Shown here: piece after piece, positions 35,505 through 43,325 of the stretch
How the letters are laid out: each line of letters starts with the position of its first letter
Position numbering within the stretch: position 1 is the first letter of the stretch
NCBI GenBank assembly: GCA_041910015.1
Contig: JAYRRR010000114.1
Span: forward strand, 1 to 64,000
Direction of reading: 5' to 3'
Source of the DNA: RPQJ01 sp041910015
GTDB taxonomy: Bacteria > Pseudomonadota > Gammaproteobacteria > Steroidobacterales > Steroidobacteraceae
DNA: 64,000 nt
Translations under genes and position numbers: made by a program
Notes under the pieces: model-generated
Databases searched by the model: none
What the model was told of the DNA's origin: nothing
The model's input: the letters and a program-made list of their open reading frames with translations, nothing else

Positions 35505-36163
35505 GCTTTGACTCCCTTGTGCTCCATGGCGGCGCCGACCTGGTAGCGTGCCGGGAACGCGTAGAACATGTGCATCAGCTTGCTGAACGGGAACCAGACG
35601 AGCATGGCTTCGATGCTGAGGATGTGCAGGGCGAGCAGCGTCTCGTAGCGCACCTCGCCGATCTGCAGGTGCGCGTAGCTCGCGAGGCCCGTCACCAGCG
35701 GCAGGATCACGACGACGATGCTGATCCAGTCGTCCAGCGCCGAGATCTTCTTCATCACCGGATGGATCATGCGGCGGATCAGCAGCGCGACCAGGATCGC
35801 GAGCGTGAAGCCGCCGATGACCAGCACGATGGTGTTCGGCAGCGTGGGCCAGCCGAAGCCGAGGAACTGCTTGAAGAAGGGGATGTGCGGCCCGAACAGC
35901 AGCAGCACCGCGAAGAACCCCAGGTGCCAGGCATAGCCCGAGATGTGCTGGAAGGTGATGTTCTTCTCGAGCTCGTGCGGCGGGATCGAGCGCATGAGCA
36001 TCGCGCGCGCGCCCGCCTTGACGTATGCGGTGCCCTTCGGCTTCGACAGGTCACGCGTGCGCGCGAGCAGGAACGAGCCAACGAGGCGCCAGACGACGCC
36101 GAGCGCGAAGATCGTGAGCGACCACTGCAGGCCGGGCCCACGGGCGAATTCGAGCAGTGTCAT
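35501..36163 (-). CDS. isp1: Isp1: membrane cytochrome b (NarI/DsrM-like) of the hydrogenase complex
   Basis: 220 residues from the ATG at 36163-36161, overlapping the small-subunit stop (ATGA). About five membrane helices are visible, with His residues placed for two b haems: HISGYAWHLGFF, SYAHLQIG, LALHILSIEAML and LMHMFYAFPARY. It resembles the gamma subunit of nitrate reductase and should exchange electrons with the quinone pool. It overlaps isp2 by four bases. Confidence 0.88.
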   Translation of the reverse strand: MTLLEFARGPGLQWSLTIFALGVVWRLVGSFLLARTRDLSKPKGTAYVKAGARAMLMRSIPPHELEKNITFQHISGYAWHLGFFAVLLLFGPHIPFFKQFLGFGWPTLPNTIVLVIGGFTLAILVALLIRRMIHPVMKKISALDDWISIVVVILPLVTGLASYAHLQIGEVRYETLLALHILSIEAMLVWFPFSKLMHMFYAFPARYQVGAAMEHKGVKA

Positions 36164-37233
36164 ACCTTGCCCTCCTCGCGTGCCCTGGCCTGCCGGCTGC
36201 GGGAAATGGCGACCGAGGCGAGGCCGATGGCCGCGCCGGCCGCGGCGGCCGCGCCGAGCGTCTTCCAGCCGCCCCACTGGCCCTGCGACAGCGGCTTGTA
36301 GAAGCCGCCCCAGTCCCAGAAGCCCGGTTCGGAGCAGCCGAGGCAGCCGTGGCCGCCCTCGACCGGCCATCCGGCGCCGCCGTTCCACTTGATCGTGGCG
36401 CACGCGTTGTAGGTGACGGGACCCTTGCAACCGACCTTGAACAGGCACCAGCCCTGCTTCGCGCCCTCGTCGTCGAACGTCTCGGCGAACTGGCCGCGCT
36501 CGTAGAACGGGCGGCGGTAGCAGCGGTCGTGGATGCTCTGGCCGTAGAAGGCCTTCGGCCGGCCAAGATGGTCCAGCTCGGGGAGCTGGCCGAACGTCAG
36601 GTATTGCGCGAGGACGCCCGTGATGGCCGTCGGGATCGGCGGGCAGCCGGGGACGTTGATGACCGGCTTGTCGATGCCGGCATCCTTGAGCACCTCGGTG
36701 ACCGACAGGGCGCCGGTCGGGTTGGGCTTGGCCGCCGGGATGCCGCCGAACGACGAGCAGGTGCCGACGCAGACGATGGCCGCAGCACCCTTGGCCGCCT
36801 CGACGAAGATGTCGTAGTTGCTGTGGCCGCCGATGCAGGAGAAGGCCTTGTCCCTCGTCGGGATCGAACCGTCCACCGCGAGCAGGTACTTGCCGAAGTT
36901 CTCCTTCATGACCGCGGCGCGCGCTTCCTCGGCCTGGTGGCCGGCGGCGGCCATGAGCGTCTCCTGGTAGTCCAGTGAGATCGTGTCGAATATCAGGCCC
37001 TCGAGCGACGGCGCGTGCGAGCGCGTGATCGACTCGGTGCATCCGGTGCACTCCTGGAACGGCAGCCAGATGACCGACGGCCGCTTCGCGTTCTCGAGTG
37101 CCCTGGCCACCTTCGGGATCATCGTCGGGGGCAGGGCCATCAGCGACGTCGTTGCCGCCACGAATTTCATGAAGCCGCGCCGCGAGACGCCTTTCGCCGC
37201 CAGGACTTCACCCAAGGTTTGTTCTTTGCGCAT
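36160..37233 (-). CDS. hynS: [NiFe] hydrogenase small subunit, Tat-exported
   Basis: 357 residues. The Tat motif SRRGFMK (residues 17-23) directs folded export to the periplasm. The proximal [4Fe-4S] site begins ECTGCTES (C62, C65). Its Gly between the Cys residues is the standard form, not the six-Cys site of O2-tolerant enzymes. The medial and distal cluster ligands lie in HDRCYRRPFYERGQF, WCLFKVGCKG and GGHGCLGCSEPGFWD. A short Ala-rich hydrophobic segment near the C-terminus may anchor it. The gene follows the HupH-like gene by 64 bases. Confidence 0.93.
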   Translation of the reverse strand: MRKEQTLGEVLAAKGVSRRGFMKFVAATTSLMALPPTMIPKVARALENAKRPSVIWLPFQECTGCTESITRSHAPSLEGLIFDTISLDYQETLMAAAGHQAEEARAAVMKENFGKYLLAVDGSIPTRDKAFSCIGGHSNYDIFVEAAKGAAAIVCVGTCSSFGGIPAAKPNPTGALSVTEVLKDAGIDKPVINVPGCPPIPTAITGVLAQYLTFGQLPELDHLGRPKAFYGQSIHDRCYRRPFYERGQFAETFDDEGAKQGWCLFKVGCKGPVTYNACATIKWNGGAGWPVEGGHGCLGCSEPGFWDWGGFYKPLSQGQWGGWKTLGAAAAAGAAIGLASVAISRSRQARAREEGKV

Positions 37234-37297
37234 TGCCCACGAACCCCTCTGGTAAGAGTGATCGTCAGCGGCGAAATGCGGCCGGCCCAGGCGCGGG

Positions 37298-37744
37298 TCA
37301 GTCGGATTCTCCGCTGAGCCTCCGAGTCAAGAGATCAAGACCGACACGCACGTCGGCTTCCTGCGCGAGCAGGATCTCCGGTATGCGGGTGACTTCGACG
37401 TAGCGGCCGACGACCTCGTTGGCCGCGTTGAAATGCGTGATGCGCCAGACGCCGCTGAACTGCGTCTCGTAGACCTGGCTCGGGCCCATGGCGTCGAGCA
37501 TGACCTTGACCTCGCCGGTGCCGAGCGCACCGTCGATCCTGTCGAACTCGCCCGGTGCGAGCGGGATGGAGCCCAGGTCGATCGTCGTCGGTTCGCCGCT
37601 CGCGAGCAGGCGCTCGAGCGCATGGCGGACCTCGTGCAGCAGCGGCAGGACGTTCAGCGTGAACGCGTCGATTTCCTCCGGCGCCGAAGGCTCGACCTTC
37701 ACGCCGATCGACCCGAGCGCTTCGTTCATGCGTTCAGTGCTCAT
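37298..37744 (-). CDS. HupH/HyaF-like hydrogenase accessory protein
   Basis: 148 residues from an ATG overlapping the protease stop (ATGA). The region IDLGSIPLAPGEFDRIDGALGTGEVKVML and QFSGVWRITHFNAANEVVGRYVEVTRIPEILLA matches the C-terminal domain of HupH-type hydrogenase expression proteins. Such proteins assist small-subunit or Fe-S maturation. It is only the C-terminal-type domain, shorter than full HupH. Its place between the protease and structural genes supports a maturation role. Confidence 0.8.
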   Translation of the reverse strand: MSTERMNEALGSIGVKVEPSAPEEIDAFTLNVLPLLHEVRHALERLLASGEPTTIDLGSIPLAPGEFDRIDGALGTGEVKVMLDAMGPSQVYETQFSGVWRITHFNAANEVVGRYVEVTRIPEILLAQEADVRVGLDLLTRRLSGESD

Positions 37745-38229
37745 GCGGCGACCCGTCCTGCGTCTTCGTTCCACCGGCGCACGAAGGCGACGGCGCGTCG
37801 GGAGGCTTCCTCCAGCGCTGCGGCGACCGGCGGCGAGCAGGTCTCGCTCCAGTCGATCAGCTCGGGCTGGATGCCGACCAGGGCGCGGCGCTGCGGGAAG
37901 CAGCCCGACAGTCGCGCCATGTTCATGAGGTCGCAGAGGCCCACCTCGTGCACGCTGCGCCGCGGCCGGCCGAGGAATTCGTCCATCGCGGGCCCTTCGA
38001 AGCTGGCCACGGTGCCCGCCGGCGCGTTAAGTTGTGCGGCGTCGAGCACGATCAGGCGCTCGTAGGCCTCGAGGGTCGGCAGCAGCGTGAAGGCCAGCGT
38101 GCCGCCATCGAGGAGGTCGACGTCGGCCGTGTCGTCGAGCAGCGCGCGGACGCGCTCGAGCGCGTGCACGCCTGCGCCTTCGTCGCCGAGGAGGGTGTTG
38201 CCGATGCCGAGTATGAGGGTGGTCTTCAA
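37741..38229 (-). CDS. hyaD: HyaD-type hydrogenase maturation endopeptidase
   Basis: 162 residues. The sequence LILGIGNTLLGDEGAGVHALERV is the family N-terminus, with the Ni-sensing Glu within GDEG. LLDGGTLAFTLLPTLE and LIVLDAAQ follow, then the later metal-ligand His in SVHEVGL. The protease cuts the large subunit C-terminus after Ni insertion. The start is inferred to be TTG at 38229-38227, because conservation begins at KTTLILGIGN and no ATG or GTG lies nearby in frame. It is the first gene of the structural operon. Confidence 0.88.
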   Translation of the reverse strand: MKTTLILGIGNTLLGDEGAGVHALERVRALLDDTADVDLLDGGTLAFTLLPTLEAYERLIVLDAAQLNAPAGTVASFEGPAMDEFLGRPRRSVHEVGLCDLMNMARLSGCFPQRRALVGIQPELIDWSETCSPPVAAALEEASRRAVAFVRRWNEDAGRVAA

Positions 38230-38416
38230 GCTTGCCTGCCGTGCGTACGCGAGGCCGCGACCGCCGCTGCGCGTGCTTTCTGGCTGCGCTGGCCGTGCGA
38301 CTTTATAGTGCGTGCGGCGCCGAAGCCGCACTCCGGGCATTTACCTATTTTTATAGGCGTGCGGCGTCTGCGAGCCTCGCGCGCGATGTGGTCCCGACGC
38401 AGGAGTGACCCCAACC
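38230..38416. promoter_or_regulatory. Divergent control region between hydrogenase and hyp operons
   Basis: This 187-base gap separates two divergent operons. It holds two near-copies of TTTATAG(T)GCGTGCGGCG at 38302-38319 and 38350-38366, 48 bases apart. It also holds a perfect hairpin GTGCGGC-N6-GCCGCAC (38312-38331) and the inverted repeat CCTAT-TTTT-ATAGG (38344-38357). The repeats fit regulator binding or paired promoters. No sigma-54 or FNR consensus was found. Confidence 0.5.
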
Positions 38417-38641
38417 ATGTGCCTGGCCGTTCCAATGAAGATCAAGCGCATCGACGGCTTCGCCGCGACGTGCGAAGCCAAGGGCATCGAGCGCGAGGTG
38501 AGCCTGTTCATGCTGCAGGGCGAGCCGCTCGAGGTCGGCGACCACGTGCTGATCCACGTGGGTTACGCCATCCAGAAGGTGAGCGAGGCGGACGCCCGCT
38601 CCGCCTGGGACCTCTTCGACGAGATCCTCGAGCATGCATGA
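38417..38641 (+). CDS. hypC: Hydrogenase assembly chaperone HypC/HybG
   Basis: 74 residues beginning MCLAVPMKIKRIDG. The essential Cys2 and the MCLAVP motif are diagnostic. HypC carries the Fe(CN)2CO precursor with HypD and delivers it to the large subunit. It is the first gene of the hyp operon and its end overlaps hypA by 8 bases. Confidence 0.95.
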   Translation: MCLAVPMKIKRIDGFAATCEAKGIEREVSLFMLQGEPLEVGDHVLIHVGYAIQKVSEADARSAWDLFDEILEHA

Positions 38642-38996
38642 GCTCGCGGTCTGCCAGGCCCTGATCGAGCAGGTCGAGCGCGTCGCCCGCGAGCACGCCG
38701 CCCGCCGCATCGTGTCGGTCAGGGTGTCGGTCGGGCCGCTGTCGGGCGTCGAGCCGGCGCTGCTCGAGCACGCCTGGCCGCTGGGCGCCGCCGGCACCGT
38801 GGCCGAGCAGGCCGAGCTGATCGTCGAGACCGTCCCGGTGCGGGTGCGGTGTCGCACCTGCCGGGCCGAGACCGGGGCTGCCGCGAACCGGTTGCTCTGC
38901 GCGGCCTGCGGGGCCTGGCAGGTCGACGTGGTCGCCGGCGAGGAAATGTTGCTGCAGCGCGTCGAGATCGAGACGGCCGCCGAGCCCGTCCGCTGA
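38634..38996 (+). CDS. hypA: Hydrogenase nickel incorporation protein HypA
   Basis: 120 residues. MHELAVCQALIEQV gives the Ni-binding N-terminus (His2), and a zinc site is formed by CRTCRAE and CAACGAW. HypA hands Ni to the large-subunit precursor together with HypB. The gene overlaps hypC and is followed by hypB after 69 bases. Confidence 0.94.
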   Translation: MHELAVCQALIEQVERVAREHAARRIVSVRVSVGPLSGVEPALLEHAWPLGAAGTVAEQAELIVETVPVRVRCRTCRAETGAAANRLLCAACGAWQVDVVAGEEMLLQRVEIETAAEPVR

Positions 38997-39065
38997 TGCG
39001 CGGTCCGTGGGCGCCCGGCCGGCAACGGCGGCGCCCCGTCATGCCGAGCAAAGAGGTGGTACGCC

Positions 39066-39827
39066 ATGTGTCGTGACTGCGGTTGTTCCCTGGGTCCGTC
39101 CGCCGCGCGGGCGCCCTTCGCCGCGCAGGCCGCGGCCACACCGGCGCACGGGCGCGTCGAATCGATCGAGGTCATCACCGCGATCCTCGACGCCAACGAC
39201 GCGGTGGCCGCGCACAACCGCGGACACTTCGACGCGCACGGCGTCGTCGCGATCAACCTGATGTCCTCGCCGGGGTCGGGCAAGACATCGCTGCTCGAGT
39301 CCACGATCTGCGCGCTCGCGGGCGGGTTCGGCATCGCGGTCATCGAAGGCGACCTCGCGACCGAGAACGACGCCGCGCGTATTCGCGCCTGCGGCGTGCC
39401 GGCCGTGCAGATCACGACCGGCAACGCCTGTCACCTCGACGCGCAGATGGTGCACGATGCGCTGCACGACCTGCCGCTCGCCGGGCTCGACTTGCTGTTC
39501 GTCGAGAACGTCGGCAACCTCGTCTGTCCGGCGAGCTTCGACCTTGGCGTGCACCGCAACGTCACGCTGCTGTCGGTGCCCGAGGGCGACGACAAGCCGG
39601 CCAAGTACCCGGTGATGTTCCGCGGCGCCGACCTCGCGCTGATCACCAAGGTCGACCTGCTGCCGCACATCGAGGAATTCAGCGTCGAGCGCGCGCGGGC
39701 GTCGCTGCGTCAGGTCGGGTTCGCCGGCCCGATCCTCGAGCTGAGCAAGCGCGGCGGCGCGGGCTTCGACGCCTGGCTCGCCTGGTTGCGCAACGAAGTC
39801 GCGACGCGTCGCGCGGCGGCGGCCTGA
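39066..39827 (+). CDS. hypB: Hydrogenase nickel incorporation GTPase HypB
   Basis: 253 residues. The N-terminus MCRDCGCS is the high-affinity metal motif. The G domain has SSPGSGKTSLLE, EGDLATENDAARI and TKVDLLPHI, with the internal metal site GNACHLDA. There is no His-rich storage stretch. It is a GTP-dependent Ni chaperone acting with HypA. Confidence 0.94.
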   Translation: MCRDCGCSLGPSAARAPFAAQAAATPAHGRVESIEVITAILDANDAVAAHNRGHFDAHGVVAINLMSSPGSGKTSLLESTICALAGGFGIAVIEGDLATENDAARIRACGVPAVQITTGNACHLDAQMVHDALHDLPLAGLDLLFVENVGNLVCPASFDLGVHRNVTLLSVPEGDDKPAKYPVMFRGADLALITKVDLLPHIEEFSVERARASLRQVGFAGPILELSKRGGAGFDAWLAWLRNEVATRRAAAA

Positions 39828-39850
39828 GCCGCCGCAAGGGGGAAGCGAAG

Positions 39851-40975
39851 ATGACCACCGGAGCCGAATGGCTGGAGCGCATCCGCGCGCTGCCGCTGCC
39901 GCCGTCCATCAAGGTGATGAACGTCTGCGGCGGGCACGAGCGCTCGATCACGACGGCGGGCCTGCGCAAGGCCATCCCGTCGAACATCGAGCTGGTGCCG
40001 GGGCCGGGATGCCCGGTCTGCATCTGTCCGGAAGAAGACATCTACGAGGCGATCCAGCTCGCGCTGCACGAAGGCGTCATTCTGGTCGCCTACGGCGACA
40101 TGCTGCGCGTGCCGGTCAACGCACCAAGGAGTGAGCCGCGCTCGCTCGAGCAGGCCAAGGCCGCGGGCGCCGACGTACGCCCGATCGCGAGCCCGCTCGA
40201 AGCCGCGAAAATCGCCACCGACCACCCGTCGCGCCAGATCGTGTTCCTGGCGGCAGGGTTCGAGACCACCACGGCGCCGGCGGCCGCGCTGCTCGCGCAG
40301 GGTGCGCCCGACAACCTGCTGTTCCTGATGTCCGGCCGCCTGACCTGGCCGGCCGTCGCCATGCTGCTCGATTCCGGCGAGCCCGGCTTCGAGGCATTGA
40401 TCGCGCCGGGCCACGTCTCCACGGTCATGGGCCCGGAGGAATGGGAATTCGTGGCCCGCGACCACCGCATCCCGACGGCGGTCGCCGGCTTCGCGCCGGA
40501 ATCGCTGCTCGCGGCACTCTATTCCGTGTTGCGGCAGAAGCTCGAGGGCAAGTGCTTCCTCGACAACTGCTATCCGCAGGTCGTGCGGCCCGGTGGCAAC
40601 AAGGTCGCCCAGCGCTGCATGCAGCAGACCATGGACGTCGTCGACGCGAACTGGCGCGGCATCGGGTCGATCCCGAAGTCCGGCTACGCGCTCAAGCCGC
40701 ATCTCGCCGCGCACGACTCGCGCCAGCAGCTGCGCTCATACACCGAGATGTCGCGCAAGCGGGCGGGGGAGATGCCGCCGGGCTGCGACTGCGCCCGCGT
40801 CGTGCTCGGCAAGATCTATCCGAACCAGTGCCGGCTGTACGGTCTCGCCTGCACGCCGCGCTCGCCCATCGGGCCCTGCATGGTCTCCGACGAGGGCGCC
40901 TGCCGCATCTGGTGGGCCGACGGCGTGCGCGACAACGTCTGGTCCGGCCGCAAGCCGGCGCGGGCCGAAGGCTGA
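39851..40975 (+). CDS. hypD: Hydrogenase formation protein HypD
   Basis: 374 residues. Conserved motifs are MNVCGGHERSI, GPGCPVCICPEE and FETTTAP. C-terminal Fe-S ligands lie in GCDCARVVLGKIYPNQCRLYGLACTP. With HypC it forms the scaffold on which the Fe(CN)2CO group is built. It begins 23 bases after hypB with a purine-rich leader. Confidence 0.94.
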   Translation: MTTGAEWLERIRALPLPPSIKVMNVCGGHERSITTAGLRKAIPSNIELVPGPGCPVCICPEEDIYEAIQLALHEGVILVAYGDMLRVPVNAPRSEPRSLEQAKAAGADVRPIASPLEAAKIATDHPSRQIVFLAAGFETTTAPAAALLAQGAPDNLLFLMSGRLTWPAVAMLLDSGEPGFEALIAPGHVSTVMGPEEWEFVARDHRIPTAVAGFAPESLLAALYSVLRQKLEGKCFLDNCYPQVVRPGGNKVAQRCMQQTMDVVDANWRGIGSIPKSGYALKPHLAAHDSRQQLRSYTEMSRKRAGEMPPGCDCARVVLGKIYPNQCRLYGLACTPRSPIGPCMVSDEGACRIWWADGVRDNVWSGRKPARAEG

Positions 40976-40999
40976 CGGCGCGGCTGCCCGGGTGAGCGC

Positions 41000-43312
41000 A
41001 TGAACGCGCCGGCCGACGCCGCCGTCGCCGCGACGGCATTCGTCGCGGAATCGCGCCGCCTGCTGCTGCGCGGGCGCGTGCAGGGCGTGGGCTTCCGCCC
41101 GTTCGTGTACCGGCTCGCGCACGAGCACGGCCTCGACGGCTACGTGCGCAACCTGCGCGGCGAGGTCGAAGTGGTGCTGCGCGGTCTGCCCGGGACGCTC
41201 GACCGCTTCGCGCGCGAGGTCGTCGAGCGGGCGCCACCGCTCGCGCGGGCGGCGCTCGCCGGCAGCGAGCCGTACATCGCGGCCGTCACCCCCGGGTTTC
41301 ACATCGCGCCGAGCACGGCCGCGCTCGAGCCGCAGATCTCGGTGCCGCCGGATTTCTTCTGCTGCCCCGACTGCCTCGCCGAACTGCGCACTCCCGCGGA
41401 CCGGCGCCACCGCTACGCGTTCATCAACTGCACGCAGTGCGGGCCGCGCTACACCCTGATCGAAGCGCTGCCCTACGACCGGCCGAACACCACGATGCGC
41501 GCGTTCCCGCTGTGCCCGGCCTGTCGCGCGGAGTACGAAGACCCGCTCGACCGGCGCTTTCACGCGGAACCCGTCGCGTGCCCGGTCTGCGGGCCGCACC
41601 TGGCCTTCGCCCTTGCCGGGCAGGCGGCAAGCCGTGCGTCGCAACGCGCGCAGGCCGACGACGAGGCGGCGCTCGCGGCGGCCGTCGACGTGCTGCGCCG
41701 TGGGGAAGTGCTCGCCGTCAAGGGCATCGGTGGTTACCACCTGCTCTGCGATGCGCGCCGGGACGAGGCGGTCGCGCGGCTGCGCCAGCGCAAGCGTCGG
41801 CCGGACAAGCCGCTCGCCGTCATGTTCCCGTGGCGCGGCGCGGACGGGCTGGCCGCGGTCACCGACTGCTTCGAACTCGAGCCCGTGGCCCGCGCGGCGC
41901 TGCTCGACCCGAGCCGGCCGATCGTGCTGTTGCGCACGGGCGGAGCGCACGGGCTCGCGGCCGGCGTCGCGCCGGGGCTGGCCGAGATCGGCGTGTTTCT
42001 GCCCTACAGCCCGCTGCACCAGTTGCTGCTCGAGGCGTTCGGCGGCCCGCTGGTGGCCACGTCGGGCAACCTGAGCGGCGAGCCCGTGCTGACGGACGCC
42101 GCCGCAGCCGCCGAGCGGCTCGCGCCGGTCGCCGACGCCTTCCTGCATCACGACCGGCCGATCGTGCGGCCGGCGGACGATTCCGTGATGCGCGTGATCG
42201 CCGGTCGGGCGCGACCCCTCCGGCTGGGCCGGGGCCTCGCGCCGCTCGAACTCGAATTGCCGCGGCCGCTGTCGCAGCCGGTGATCGCGGCCGGCGCCCA
42301 CCTGAAGAACACCGTCGCGCTCGCATGGGGGCGCCGCGTCGTCGTCTCACCGCACATCGGCGACATGGGGACGCTGCGCAGCGAACAGGTCTTCGCGCAG
42401 GTCGCGGCAGACCTGCAGCGGCTCTACGACGTGCGCGCCGAGACGGTGCTGTGTGACGCGCACCCGGACTACGCGACCTCGCGCTGGGCCAGGGCGAGCG
42501 GGCTGCCCGTCCACGCCGTGCTGCATCATCACGCACATGCGTCGGCCCTGGTGCAGGAGCACGGCGTCGTCGAGGCGCCCGCGATCGTCTTCGCCTGGGA
42601 CGGCGTGGGCCTCGGCGACGACGGCACGCTGTGGGGCGGCTAGACGTTCGTAGGCACGCCGGGCCACTGGGAGCGTCGCGCCAGCCTGCGGCCGTTCCAC
42701 CTGCCGGGTGGCGACCGCGCGGGGCGCGCGCCGTGGCGCAGCGCCGCGGCACTGTGCTGGGACCTGGGTCGCGAGTGTCCGGTGCCGGTGCCGGACCCGA
42801 TCGTGCGCGGCGCCTGGCAGAAGCGTCTCAACGCGCCGCAGTCGTCTGCGGCGGGGCGCGTGTTCGACGCCGCCGCCGCGCTGGTCCTCGGCGTCGGCGA
42901 GACGAGTTTCGAAGGGCAGGGGCCGATGTGGCTCGAGGCGATCGCGCGCCCGGCGCCGGACGCGCCGGACCTGGGTATTGACGCCGCCGCCGGCCGGTTG
43001 CGGATCGACTGGGCGCCGCTCGTCGAATGGTTGCTGGCGAACGCCGCCACGCCGGCGGCCGAGCGGGCGGGGGCCGTGCACGCCGCGCTGGCGCAGGCGA
43101 TCGTGCGGGTGGCGGACCGTCTCCGCGACCAATCCGGCTGCAACGTCGTCGGCCTGACGGGCGGAGTGTTCCAGAATCGGCTGCTGGGGGAGCTGGCGCA
43201 GGACGCGCTCGCGGATCGCGGCTTCACGGTGCTCATGAGCGCACAGGTTCCCTGCAACGACGGCGGCCTGAGCTACGGCCAGGTGGCCGACTTCGCGGGC
43301 CGCGGGCCCTGA
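41000..43312 (+). pseudogene. hypF: Carbamoyltransferase HypF, interrupted by one in-frame TAG
   Basis: The frame encodes a full 770-residue HypF if the TAG at 42641-42643 is ignored. Its domains are acylphosphatase (LLLRGRVQGVGFRPFVYRLA), two zinc fingers (CPDCLAEL...CTQCGPRYT and CPACRAEY...CPVCGPH), YrdC-like and Kae1-like with HHHAHASALVQEH. The break falls in DGVGLGDDGTLWGG-stop-TFVGTPGHWERR, where other HypF proteins have Glu; one G-to-T change (GAG to TAG) explains it. The remaining same-frame part to 43312 is fully conserved (GLTGGVFQNRLL, VPCNDGGLSYGQ). Translation stopping here would give 547 residues without the nucleotide-site end of Kae1. Read-through, recent mutation or sequencing error are all possible. 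Confidence 0.8.
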
Positions 43313-43325
43313 CCCCGGCGTTCGC

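Noticed and set aside
38230..38416. Sigma-54 or FNR sites in the hydrogenase/hyp intergenic region
   Set aside because: No TGGC-N8-TTGC or TTGAT-N4-ATCAA match was found by eye, so only the repeats are reported.
42641..42643. Possible selenocysteine or pyrrolysine site in hypF
   Set aside because: The codon is TAG, so not selenocysteine. Homologues have Glu there rather than a special residue, and no pyl genes are visible. A plain nonsense change or sequence error is simpler.
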